A stretch of 64,000 bases of DNA, from the NCBI GenBank assembly GCA_973895155.1, contig OZ316893.1, forward strand, positions 2,294,001-2,358,000, read 5' to 3'. The notes under the pieces are model-generated. The model had not been told where the DNA came from. It worked only from the letters and a program-made list of their open reading frames with translations, and did not search any database. A program made the translations under genes and the position numbers. Positions 36,111 to 47,423 of this stretch are shown piece by piece (positions within the stretch are counted from its first letter, which is position 1; the number at the start of each line of letters is the position of its first letter). The stretch is from Marsupella aquatica. Lineage: Eukaryota > Marchantiophyta.

Positions 36111-37806
36111 TCCCTTAACATGTTACTATTCGTTAGTAAACCTATTCTGGAGGCTCTCCCACTCACTTCACAGGATCCTCTTGCCCTAGAAACATTTCTT
36201 GATGATTTTGTAAAAAATGTGAACTACTTTAAGATGTGGTTTTTGTGGAAAAGGAGATCTCACTGTAATCTAAGTTTTGAGCCCCAGTTTGCACCATATG
36301 GTGAACTAATCAGGTGACATTGATACTCGGGAATCCCCCAAAACAGCATATGCTCTTTCTTAGCTAAGATTGTGCTGTATCTGAAATGAGTACTACTCTA
36401 CTGATTATCCAAGTACTTTATATGAGCACTTTTGCTTAAGGGTTGAGGTGTACTTTTGGGGTTAGTTGAGCACCCCTCCCTTAGGCATAAGTATTTGGCT
36501 GACTGAATTGGAAAAGGGACCACCTACAGACACCACATTGCTGCTAGGAAACTCATATGAAACCCTACTCATGGGTTGGATCCATGTTCCAGTAGGGCAT
36601 CTCAATGCTTTGAAATTATGGATGATGGCATTTGGCCATAAAGGAATGGTACTAACTTTTTCAGAAGGTTGTGTAATTTTTGTTTTTGTTTTTTCTGTCA
36701 CCAACCTCTAGAGTGACTGATGGTAATGGCATAAGACAAATCCTTATGGCAACAAGTTATAGACTCTTAATAGTCCTTAACTTTTGTGTCCATAACTGGT
36801 AACTAGGGACTTAAGGTCCATCAAATTATCAGTTGAAGATGCCCTAAGTAATGGTAGTGTAATATTGCACTAAGGACATAAATCAGCATTTAATGTCCAA
36901 AACTCGATATTTGATCCCATGGAAGAACAAGTAAGGAATGATTTTCTATCGTTTAACACTTATGAATGACTAAGGTAACAAAAACACAGGTTTGAGCCTT
37001 TTACTATGATTGCTCAACAAGGCATAGATTTGAATGTTTGCTTAACATTGTAAATGCAATTAATAAAATGGAAACAAATAACAAAACACAATAAAATCTT
37101 GAGGTATGATGAGGGAGTCTGGAAAACACCAAGGTAACTTCTCAACAATTAACACTTCATTTGATGTGATTTGGGGTGGTATATCCATAAGAACATTTCT
37201 GGAATGGTGTATTGTACTAGGATGATTACTAAAATGCCATCAACACATGTCAACTTTTCCATCCAAAGGTACTCAGAAGAAACTAGTAATAAATCACTTT
37301 GATATCCAGTCGGTACTCTGAGTCACGAATAATAAACACCATCATGATCAAATTGAAGTCACAGGTAATTGGTGAGTAACAATCTTTGCATCCCATGCAC
37401 AAGCAATGTCACGCCCAAAACTATGCATCAAGAGCTCAAGAAGATGGGTTGTCACCACTTAAGGAATCTATTCCCTTATACTTCTGAGATTCAACTCCAT
37501 ACAAATAATTTTACTTCAATGATCTAAACTCTCGATCATTCAGACCAAGGAAGGGAGAAGAATTCCTTCTGCATTTGTAAGCTCCATACAAAAACAACAT
37601 GAAAGCTTTACTTTGCAAAGGTGATTCAATGCTGCAACACATGCCACAGACACTACTTTATTTATTCACACTTGAGAATGACACAAATTCTACTTCATAT
37701 AGGCTAGCAGGAACCCAAGGAGACTGAGATACTGAAAGGACATGCCCTTTCATATCTGAAGGGTCCTGAATTAATTTTAATGATGGTCATCCTTGAAAAG
37801 TGAATG

Positions 37807-38218
37807 GACACTACTGAAAGTGTCGAAAATGCAGGGGACGCTTCTCAAAGCGTCGAGGTTTGAGTGGACGCTTTGCAAAGCGTCGGTGTTTTTCGGTAAA
37901 ACTAATAAACAATGATCTTAATTTAATTTTAACTTCTAAACTAAGAGTCGAAATGAGTTGAAACTTTTCTAGGGTACTCTACTACATATAATCTCTATGC
38001 TAACAAAGTTTCAGACTTTTTTGAGTCCTATAAGTGTCTCAAATAAATTGGTAAAAGCGGCGCAGTGTTATAAAAGTGCGAAAACTGAAAATTTTTCTAA
38101 GTGTCGGGAACATAGTGGACGCTTTAGTCAAGCGTCAATACTTGGCGGACGCTTCCGAAAGCGTCGCTTCTCAAAGCGTCCAAAAATACAAGGGACGCTT
38201 TACAAAGCGTCAAGCGTC
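37807..38218. repeat. Two clusters of 18-bp palindromes, GACGCTTT/AAAGCGTC type
   Basis: Palindromes lie at 37807-37824 (degenerate, GACACT...AGTGTC), 37837-37854, 37867-37884 (perfect), 38118-38136, 38148-38165 and 38194-38211, with an extra half site at about 38163-38180 and a lone AAGCGTC at 38212-38218. Within clusters the start-to-start step is 30 bp, with spacers of about 12 bp that differ from each other. The clusters are offset by 311 bp and each is followed by a related AT-rich block (aatttaatt...aactt...gaaactttt..ggg...tctacta). Function unknown. One option is the subterminal region of a DNA transposon such as a CACTA element. Confidence 0.85.
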
Positions 38219-39800
38219 GGCTAAGTCGCTGCAATGCAAAAAACAACAAAATTTAATTAATTCTAACTTTCAAACCACAAGTTGGTTTGAGCTTAAACTT
38301 TTAGGGATGATTCTACTACGCAACTACTATCTCCTGAAAAAGTATGAGACTTTTATGATCCTGATAACTATTTAATTAAAATAGCAGAGATCCGTTGATC
38401 GTGATAATTGCACACAGAGCTCATTCTTGCTGAAGAAGTGTTTTGGAGTCCAGTTCTTGAATCTTCTAGCCTGCATTGCTTCTCCAATGATGTCCAGTCT
38501 TCGTTCTTGGTAGCATGCAAAGAGCAAGGATTTATATTGGTGATTCTTGTCCAATAGAGGCAATAGCCTCCGATGAAGGATAGCATTAGCTAAAGTGTTC
38601 AGTTGATCTAAATTTATATTGCACCTTTGAGTTAGAAAAAGTTCAAAATTCATAAATTTTCTATCATTTTCAACTAATCTAGTGTATTACAGGTAGAGTT
38701 CAATAAGCTTCTCCTTTTTCCAAATGACATAAATAACTTTCAAGAGCCTGTTACCTTTGTCTTTTGGAGCTGCTTTGGGCTTTTTCCCCCCCTTTTAAGG
38801 AATTAAAGCACTTCCCCACTCTTCTACCCTAACTGTCCACTTTGGCTTTTGCCTCCTTTTAAGGTTACCTGTTCCTCACGTCTCTACCTTGTACAAGGTC
38901 AACCCTTTTGAGGTTCTGGTTCTTTTTAAGGAAGGAAGCTCCCAGTGGTTTCTGGCCAGATATTTTATTGTTCGTTAGAGTTATACGTTAAAGTAATGGG
39001 TAAAAAGATGGGTGAACTCTCCAATAAAGGCCCCCAAACTAGTAACAGTAAAGTCTCCCCTTGATATAGGATTCACAAAACTCCAGGTGACATAACAAAC
39101 TGTTACTGCAGGCCTGCTAAATAGCATTCTATTGTTCTAGCATCAGCAATTACAAGCTGCTCCTCTGCCCAATGTTGCATCTACAGATGTTCTCCCTGCC
39201 ATAGCCCACACCATTGCCCTGCCACCGTTGTTTTTGCCATCAATGTTGCTGCCTACTTACACTAGTAAGCCTTTGCTAAATAATCTTCAGCTAAGACCTG
39301 CTTCCCTCTCTCCTGACCAGACTCTCTTGCAGTGCAGCATGACCTTGTCTTGCTATGCACGTAGAACTGCCTTAGCTATAGGGCAAATCTGACACCCTCA
39401 CAAGACAATTTAGCAGTTTCAGCCTGCATTTAATCTTGGACTAGTTGACCCAAGACTAATTGACACAAGTTACAATGATTAACTCACCCAACATTGGCAG
39501 TATAATTACAGATAACTCTATTGCAAGAATAAAAACCAAAGGTGCAGCAAACGATGGGACAACGACCTGAGTCAAACTGGAGTTAAGTATAAATCAAGAC
39601 CCCAGCAAGGCAGGATGGCTGAATTGATGACAATCAGGGAGAAAAGTCCTTGAAAAGTCATTTATGGCATTTAGTTGGATTGTTTGCTGCCCACCACAAA
39701 TGATTATCATTTTTCTGTCTAATTGTGAAGAGCTTGTCTGAATCCCACTTCTAGGCAGGGTAGTGTAAAAACAGATTTGCTTCCCGGGGCTTTCAACCAA

Positions 39801-40354
39801 AGCACCTTGGACTCCCCACACAAATAATGTCCCATAGTATCCATAGCCTGTTGGTTGAATAAAGTAGTCTTACTCTTGATATTATCTTGATATCATGTGC
39901 CCGATCATGTGTCCATGGCTCAAGCAGCATGGGGGGCAGCAGGCAAATTGCCTGACAATGCCATAAATGACTTTCCAGAAATCCATTGCCCCAAATGAGA
40001 TGTAAAGCAGTATGACGAGGCCTGACTGGCCAGAAGAGCCTAAACCAAACCATGAAGAGAGGAATGTCTCTAGGCCTGGGGAAACCAAACCAAAGAGAGT
40101 AGAAAGAACCAATTTCTTGCTTAAACCACCACTAGCCATGACAAAACCTGGTTACACCATAATTAGTATCCTTTCCTGAATTTGTGGAGCAGTACGGAAT
40201 GGGAGAGAGAAGAATGGAATGGGAGAAGAGAAGAATGAGAGTAAAGTGAGAAATAGGGAGAAGTCTTGGACAATTCCCCCTTTCACATGGCTAGTGGCTG
40301 TTTAAGCCATCATCCACATCTAAAGTAATTATGGTACAGCGCAACACTCATTTT
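39801..40354 (+). repeat. Inner block of the left arm, also a dispersed repeat
   Basis: It matches the complement of about 46190-46744 and partly the 16940-17140 copy. A short internal inverted match also exists between 39650-39710 and about 39945-39990 (around aaagtcatttatggcatt). Confidence 0.75.
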
Positions 40355-40359
40355 CCACT

Positions 40360-40705
40360 TGTTGAACATAGACGACATTCGCAACTGCAAGCCCATGAAC
40401 CATCCAACGTACAAGAGTCGACACAGAGAGATACATGGTTCACCTCCACATGAGGCTACATCCACTGGAACACACAAGAGCTTTACTGCACTCTAGGTCG
40501 ATCCGCCATACCAAGCATCCACAGCACAAGCTCTCCCTATCTCTCAACTAGCTCCGTAACAATGAGCCTAAGTTCCCACCAGGGGCTGGCACCAGCCCTA
40601 GCAATATACACAACAGAACTACAACTAACATTAGCTAAGTCCTAACCCGAGTTAGCCTAACTGTGGTTAGCTCATGAGTCACAAGACTAAGAGCAATACC
40701 TAACA
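40360..40705 (-). repeat. Copia-B 3' LTR
   Basis: 346 bp, TG...CA. It is alignable end to end with the LTR at 55302-55645, with roughly 40 differences by eye. The flanking five bases on the left are ccact. Confidence 0.92.
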
Positions 40706-40716
40706 AACTCCCCCTT
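40706..40716 (-). other. Copia-B polypurine tract
   Basis: Minus-strand CAAGGGGGAGTT lies immediately 5' of the LTR. Confidence 0.8.
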
Positions 40717-41009
40717 GACTCTTGTCTTCAGTTGGGGATTGGACTAATTGCAACCATATGGAATACTCAGCAGGAAGTTCTAGACAATCACCTAAACAGG
40801 TCTCCCGGCCTAAAAACCACAAGGGTTAACTACTTATCTGAACTAAGTCGTAGCCAAACTGGAATGAGTAATCCATATACAAATAGTCACACATTGCTAA
40901 ATAACTCTACTTGCGCTACAACTGCAAAACCTGCAAAGTAGCACGGTGTCTTGAGAAACTCTCCAAAGGAATCACTTTGGTAAAGACATTAGCAGGATTG
41001 AGCTTTCCA

Positions 41010-42450
41010 TCAATCTTGACTAAGTAGTTCAAAAGTTTTATCAGACATTGCTTGCCTGATAAAATGGTCCTTGATATCAATGTGCTTCACCCTGCTATCC
41101 ATCACCTGGTTAGCAGCCAAGTGAAGAGCACTCTGACTATCATAATTTAGAGTCATTTGCCATGCTCTAAACCAATCTCCGCAATCAACTTGTCCAACCA
41201 AATTGCTTCCTTTGCTGCTTCTACTACTGCAACATACTCTGCTTTTGTAGTAGACTGAGATGTGCACTTCTGCAAGGTAGATTTCCAACTGATACATCCT
41301 CCTCCAAGAGTGTATACAAACCCAATTGTAGACCTCCTTGTATCCAGACAGCCTCCATAGTCAGAATCTACATAGCCAACTAACATTCTATTTGATCTAT
41401 TATCAAATAGTAATTCATAGTCCTGTGTTCCCTTCACATACTTGAGAATCCATTTCACAGCTTCTCAATGTACCTTCCCTGGATTTGACATGAATCTGCT
41501 AACCTTGCCCATCGCTAGGGCCAAGTCAGGCCTAGTACAAGTCATCAAATACATCAGATTGCCTACTGCCTTCTCGATCATAAGGAATCTTAGCCATCAG
41601 ACCTTTCTCCATAGCATCCGTAGGAGAGAAAGCCGATGATAACTTGAAATGTGAAGCTAAAGGAATACTCACTGGCTTACAGTTCTCCATGTTGAATCGT
41701 GCAAGTACTTTCCTCGCATACTGGCCTTGACTCAAGCACAACTGTCCAGTATCAGAGTTCCTAAAAATCTCTATCCCTAAGATCCTCTTGGCCTTACCAA
41801 GATCCTTCATCCTGAATTCAGCACTCAATTTCGCCTTGAGACTGTCAACCTTAGATTGATCTTTAGCCACAATCAGCATATCATCCACATAGATCACCAG
41901 AATGATGAAACCAAATACATCATTCTTGACTGATTTCGTATACACACAAGGATCATACACTGGTCATCCTTGTAAAACCTTGAGCAAGCTTGAAATCATC
42001 AAACCGCTTGTTCCACTGTCTGGGAGACTGCTTCAATCCATACAAGGACTTGAGCAATCTGCAAACTAAGTTCTCTTGGCCCTTCTTCATAAAACCTAGT
42101 GGCTGTCTCATGAAGATCAACTCTTTCAAGTTGCCATAGAGAAAACCAGTAACAACATCCATCTAATCCATCACCAGACCAAAAAACACAACAAGCTGAC
42201 ACAAGATCCGAATTGTGGAATACTTAGCCACCGGTGAAAAGACCTCATTGTAATCCACTCCCTTCTCCTAAGTGAATCCCTTGGCAACAAGCCTTGCCTT
42301 GTAGATCTTATCTCCACCCTCTGAAGGACTGTCCTTTAACTTGTTAATCCACTTGCTGTCCACCACTTGCTGACCTCTTGGAAGCTTCACCAGCTCCCCA
42401 TGTCTTGTTGTCACTCAAAGATTGCAACTCCCTCTACATTGCTGCATTCC
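41010..42450 (-). pseudogene. Copia-B reverse transcriptase and RNase H, broken
   Basis: Minus-strand fragments include DVVTGFLYGNLKE, the catalytic IYVDDMLIVAKDQ (about 41873-41903), the RILGIEI segment and an RNase H part with VDSDYGGCLDTRRSTIGFVY. Frame breaks lie near 41955, 41565 and 41150-41300. Confidence 0.88.
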
Positions 42451-42463
42451 ACTCATGCTTCTG

Positions 42464-44077
42464 CTAAGCCATGTCATCATCATCAGGTGCAATGTCAATA
42501 TCATCTAGCTTAGATGAGTCTGCCCATTGACCATACCTAGTAGGAGCTCTAGTAGAACGACTGGAAGTTCTTCTAGTAGATGACTTAGACTGATCTGTTG
42601 CTGCTGCTGGATGAATTTGAGGTACCCCAACAACAATATGCTCCTCTTGTGCCATCAAAGGAACCAGCTCCAAGCCCGGAGCTTCTCCATCTCTCCTGTC
42701 ATGAACAGCATCATGATGACTAATCTCCCCCTCAACCTGGTCCGGGATGGGAGATTTCCCCTTGTTAGTATGGGAGTCCTAAGAACTCTCTCCCTCCTTT
42801 GATGATCTGGATTCATTAAAGGACACATCTCTACTAACAATTAGTTTACAGGTTACTGGATCCCATAACCTATAACCCTTCACACCTTTCTGATAACCAA
42901 GGAAAATGCACTTCTTCGACTTGGACTCCAGCTTGGATCTAAGCTGGGAAGGTGTAAGCACATAAGCATCACATCCAAAAATCCTCAGATGTGAGTAATC
43001 TGTTGGACGCCCGTACCTCATTTCAAATGGTGTCTTGAATGCAATAGAACTTGATGGAGAAAAATTTACCAAATAAGTTGCAGTGTTGACAGCTACAGCC
43101 CAAAACTCATGTGGTAAGCATGATTGACTCAACATACTCCTCGAGCGGTCCAATAGTGTTTGGTTGTGTCTCTCAGAAACACTATTCTGCTGAGGAGTAT
43201 AACTTGTTGTGAGATGGCGGGTAATCCCCTACTCCTTACAATACGTTCCAAATTCCCCGAAACTGTATTTACCGCCATTATCCGATCGAAGATATCTCAC
43301 CTTATTATCAGTCTGATTCTCTAAGTCTTGGGCTTTTCACTCCTTAAAAGTGGCAAGAACATCAGACTTATTGTGTAGAAAGTATATCCACACATACCTT
43401 GAGTAATCATCAATGAACGTGACATAGTATAACCGTCCAGAATGTGAGGGAGTAGGGGCTGGACCCCACACATCACTATGTACATACTCAAGTACCTCCT
43501 TGCTGGTGTGAGTTCCAACTCCGAAGGGTTTCCTGTGCTGCTTCCCAAACACACAATGCTCACAAAATTCCAACTTACAAGATTGCAAATTAGAAAGTAA
43601 TCTTTTCTTCTGAAGAATAACCAAACTTTTTTCACTAATGTGGCCCAAATGGAAGTGCCACAGCCAATCCGTCTCCTCATGAAATAAGGTTACATTGGCT
43701 TCATCACAGAGTACACTGCCCTCCAAAACGTATAGATTGCTATGTCATTTTCCCTTCAATATAACTTTAGTACCAGTTGAAACCTGAAGGACACCATTAG
43801 CAGAACTCCACTGATGCCCATTTGCTTCTAAAACTCCAAGTGAAATGAGATTTTTCATCATGCTGGGAATGTGTCTCACATTCCTCAACGTTCTTACAGC
43901 ACCATCAAACATCTGAAATCTTACAGATCCAAGTCCAATAACTGGACATGGGATTCCATTTCCCATCAACATTGACCCGTTGGAAACCGTGTAAGAACTG
44001 AAAAAATCTCTCCTAGAGCAAATGTGAAAAGTACATGCACTATCTAGAATCCAGTCATCACTACCTGGATTCGACAC
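42464..44077 (-). pseudogene. Copia-B protease and integrase, broken
   Basis: The protease active-site segment WILDSACTFHIC keeps the Asp-Ser-Ala triad, unlike copia-A. The gag-pre-integrase region (LWHFHLGHISEKSL), integrase core (SDVWGPAPTPS, FIDDYSRYVW), a break around 43155-43340, then SRSMLSQSCLPHEFWAVAV and the C-terminal FLGYQKGVKGYRLWDP follow. Confidence 0.88.
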
Positions 44078-44101
44078 TATATTGAGAGCATAACCTTGGC
44101 A

Positions 44102-44589
44102 TCACAATATGTCATCATCATCGAGTAAATCTACCTCATGCAAGCTTGATGCTGCGTTAGCAGATGCAGTAGGGACCTTTACTCGACAATCCCTTTTCAT
44201 GTGGCCTGGCTTGCCACAATTCCAACATGCAAGAGGCTTCCTCTCTTGCGATTTCCCTCTAGATTTAGATCTCCCCCGTGATGTAGATCTAAACCTGTTC
44301 TGCCCATTCGTGCGCTGCGCTGCTCTTCCCCTGTTCACATTGAGCGCAGTGCTAGAAGAAGATGCTGTCAGTGATTGACCCAGCTTTTTCTGAGCATCAT
44401 CAGACAGTAAAGAGCTCACCACCTCATTATACAAAATGGACTTCAGATCTCTATACAAGAGCACCTGTTTCAAGCCCTGATATGACGGTGGTAAGGAGCT
44501 TAGCAGAAGCAAGGCCTTATCCTCATCTTTAACTCCTTTTCCCAGGTTTGACAGATCCACCGCTAGACTGTCAAATTCATCCAGGTGAT
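44102..44589 (-). pseudogene. Copia-B gag, 3' part
   Basis: It begins at the breakpoint with HLDEFDSLAVDLSNLGKG, continues with LLSSLPPSYQGLKQVLLYRD and ends with a CCHC knuckle (C-WN-C-GKPG-H-MKRD-C). The frame is open through this part. The few codons upstream of 44589 belong to foreign sequence. Confidence 0.88.
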
Positions 44590-46189
44590 GGATGCATCCA
44601 AGAAGAGTCAAGAGAAGAGCAAGAGCTTAGAGAAGAAGCTCAAGGAGGTACGTAAATCGTTATGAGAGGCTCAGATCAACACGGGGACCCCGGGGATGCC
44701 ACCCCGATCTGTCAACCTTGGGACTCCCATGGCCACCGGGCAGGTTTTACCGTTGGAGTTGCGGTCCGGTGAAGAGGCGGCCTTATGGAAGAACACCATT
44801 GGTGAGGGGTACATCAAGGCGTGGCAGACCTTGGCCAATTTGAGGAAGCAAGGGAGCACTAGCACAAGGAGTACCCCGGTGAAGAAGAAGAGGAATGAAG
44901 TGGCACTCACTCCAGTGGAGAGTGATGAGGAGGCCCACTCACGGGGCTCAAGCCAGGGCACCGTGAGTGAAGAGGAGGAAGATTAGAGTGGTCGTACGGA
45001 CGTGGTTGTACAGCCCCTTGACTTTCCAACTTTTTTTTGAGGGGTCACTCACGGGCTTGTTGGAAAGAGCTCACGGAGCTGATTCCAACAAGAGGCAGCG
45101 CTCCTCAAACGGAGCCAGGATGAGCAAGTTAGGGCCCGGCGAAGTTGGGTTTACGGGATACTGAAACGGCCATAACTTGGTTGTCCGATGTCCGTTTCAA
45201 GAGCGGTTGAGTAATTCATGATCAGGAGGAGGAGGGCTATCCAGGGGTGAACTCAAAAGTGCAAGTGGAAGGGCACCTAGTTTCGGCCATTGTGGGGTTC
45301 CTTGCAATTTCACGGTTCACGGAGTAATGTTGGGGTGCCGTCGAAGGCACCGCCGGCCCCATTGTTAGTTTAGGGTTTAGGGTTTTAGAAGCATGTGTGT
45401 GCTGCATGCTTTTAGTTTAAGGGTTTCTTAGTGAAGGGTTTAGCGGCGCCGCTAGGGTAAGCCGCCATCGTTGTGGCCCCGGGAGGGGTGCTTTGGTGTG
45501 TTTTTTGGTATTTAGGGGGAGAGCCCAGGAGTAGTTAGGGGGGAACTCAGTATAGTGTTGGCTTACGGGAAGTTAGCGGAGGACCAGAAGGAGGAACCGA
45601 GTCAGAGTAGTGAGGTAGAGGGTAGCACTTGCCCCATTGAGGCAGGAGTTGGACAGACGGCAGGAGGCTGGGTTGTCCTTGCAATGTGTTATCCTTTTTA
45701 CCAAAAGATATGGATTTGATTGGATTTCTCAAGTTTGGTGTTGCGTTATGTTTTCCGGTTCACGATTGTGTTCTTTCCCAGGAATAGTCTAAGGAATCCT
45801 TGCTTGGGTTGGTCAACCAGTTAAGGAAAGGGGGGGTGGTGACAGCACTCCACAACGACCAGTAGAATGTGTGTGTGTGTGTGTGGAGTAGTCCATGGGA
45901 CTTGATCAAAAGCAAAGAATGGCTAGTCGGTAGACTTGATCAAAAATTATATTTCCGGGAGTGGAATCAAATATACTCATCCTTACGTGTGGAAATCCTC
46001 CAAATAGAGTCCCTCCACGACCCCGGAACATGATACCAACAGTTTATGCACAGGAGAGTAGTATTTTATGTATAAATGATTGGGTAGACAAGTGACATAA
46101 GTGTGGTCCTTGTTTTTGGTGAGCTATTGAGTTGACCTGACACTAAAATTCTAGAAAGTACCATATGCTCCTTGGTATCATGACAGAAT
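44590..46189. other. Unassigned GC-richer segment between the inversion breakpoint and the right arm
   Basis: Contains a 96-codon plus frame (44696-44986) with basic and acidic tails (STPVKKKRNEVALTPVESDEE...SEEEED) and no family I know. It also has a telomere-like TTTAGGG doublet (45369-45382), a purine tract ending in ggggggg followed by tgacagcac (about 45828-45845) that would suit an LTR-element polypurine tract, and a (GT)n run (about 45869-45885). It may be decayed LTR-retrotransposon DNA. In the reconstructed older order it is the natural flank of the second P450 segment. Confidence 0.4.
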
Positions 46190-47423
46190 GTATATGAAAT
46201 GAGTGTTGCGCTGTAACATGATTACTTTAGGTGTGGATGATGGCTTAAACAGTCACTAGCCATGTAAAAGGGGGAAGTGTCCAAGACTTCTCCCTATTTT
46301 TCACTTTATTCTCATTCTTCTCTCTCCCATTCCATCCTGCCCACAAATCTAGGAAAGGATACTACTTATGGTGAAAACTGGTGTAACCAGGTTTTGTCAT
46401 GATGGCTAGTGGTGGTTTAAGCAAGAAATTGGGTCGTTCTACTCTCTTTGGTTTGGTTTCCCCAGGCCTAGAGACATCCCTCTCGTCATGGTTTGGTTTA
46501 ATTAGGCTCTTCTGGCCAGTCAGGCTTCATCATACTGCTTTACATCTCATTTGGGGCAATGGATTTCTGGAAAGTCATTTATGGCATTGTCAGGCAATTT
46601 GCCTACTGCCCCCCATGCTGCTTGAGCCATGGACACATGATCGGGCACATGATATCAAGATAATATCAAGAGTAAGACTACTTTATTCAACCAACAGGCT
46701 ATGGATACTATGGGACATTATTTGTGTGGGGAGGCGAAGGTGCTATGCAGCATCACTAACGTAATCTTGAAAGATTAGATAAAGGAACAACTTATAAACT
46801 GAGCATCAATAAATTATTGTAGAAAGATTTAATAATGAACAACTATGTACAAGGGGTCCGGGAAGACCCTTAAGCCTGTACTTATCCTTGTATGCCCTAC
46901 AAGACCCCCAAGCCTGTATTTATCCTAGTATGCACTACAGTGAATTGCGGATAAGTGCAGTGTGGTAAGTGCATTCAGAGTACAAATCAGGCCAATGATG
47001 TAGCCCCCCCCTATATCATAGTGAATGTTTTTCCTATCAGTGCATCAAAAATTGTATTTTGCAAAGATTTACCCTCACTAAAGGACAGATACATAGTACA
47101 TTTCCATCTATAAGGGTACAATGCATTTATAAGTTACTGCAATGCATAACAGGGAACATAAATGCGGCAAACAAGTACATAAAGTAATTTTATGCATTTA
47201 TCCAGTTTATCATGCAATGTGAGGGACCCAGGATTGAGTGTGACCTGATTACAAAACAGGTAAGTGCATAAGTAATTTCCCAAGCACTTACTAAATAGTG
47301 CAGACCATGCACATATAGATAAATGCATAAATGATATCCTCTACACTTTGTTGAGGGGATCTGTATGCATTGAAATACCCCATAAATGCATCTAAACACT
47401 AATAGATTGAATTAGAATATATA

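Larger units (their letters stand above)
35916..39800. other. 3.9-kb segment present only in the left arm
   Basis: The right arm passes directly from the block ending gatgctacat (35915) to the block starting agcacctt (39801). The segment has no matching terminal repeats and no target duplication that I can see, so insertion here and deletion in the right arm are both possible. It contains the 73-bp duplication at 35967, the palindrome clusters at 37807-38218, and otherwise only short domain-free frames. Confidence 0.8.
31351..40354 (+). repeat. Left arm of the large inverted repeat
   Basis: This segment matches the complement of 46190-55301 block by block. 31351-35185 pairs with 51435-55301, 35186-35915 with 46745-47423, and 39801-40354 with about 46190-46744. 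The left arm has an extra 35916-39800; the right arm has extra Helitrons at 47424-51434. It carries P450 copy 1. The outer end lies in native DNA and the inner end lies five bases from a copia LTR. Confidence 0.92.
40360..44589 (-). mobile_element. Copia-B: 3' part of a split copia retrotransposon
   Basis: On the minus strand this runs from mid-gag to a complete 3' LTR, with pol between and no 5' LTR. It ends abruptly at 44589, inside the gag codon that corresponds to Asp of QDH in copia-A. The missing 5' part is found as 55302-56723. The two parts together are 5652 bp, against 5806 bp for complete copia-A. The frame is broken by several stops. Confidence 0.92.

Noticed and set aside
37807-38218. 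CRISPR-like look: 18-bp repeats with 12-bp spacers
   Set aside because: Plant nuclear context, repeats are themselves palindromes with variation, spacers are too short, no cas genes. Described as a palindrome array.
44696-44986. 96-codon frame with acidic and basic tails as a gene
   Set aside because: No family match that I recognise, no neighbours of the same kind, and the surroundings look like decayed transposon DNA. Kept as part of an unassigned region.
45369-45382. Telomere-type TTTAGGG doublet as a sign of a chromosome end or fusion
   Set aside because: Only two units; such short interstitial copies are common in plant DNA.
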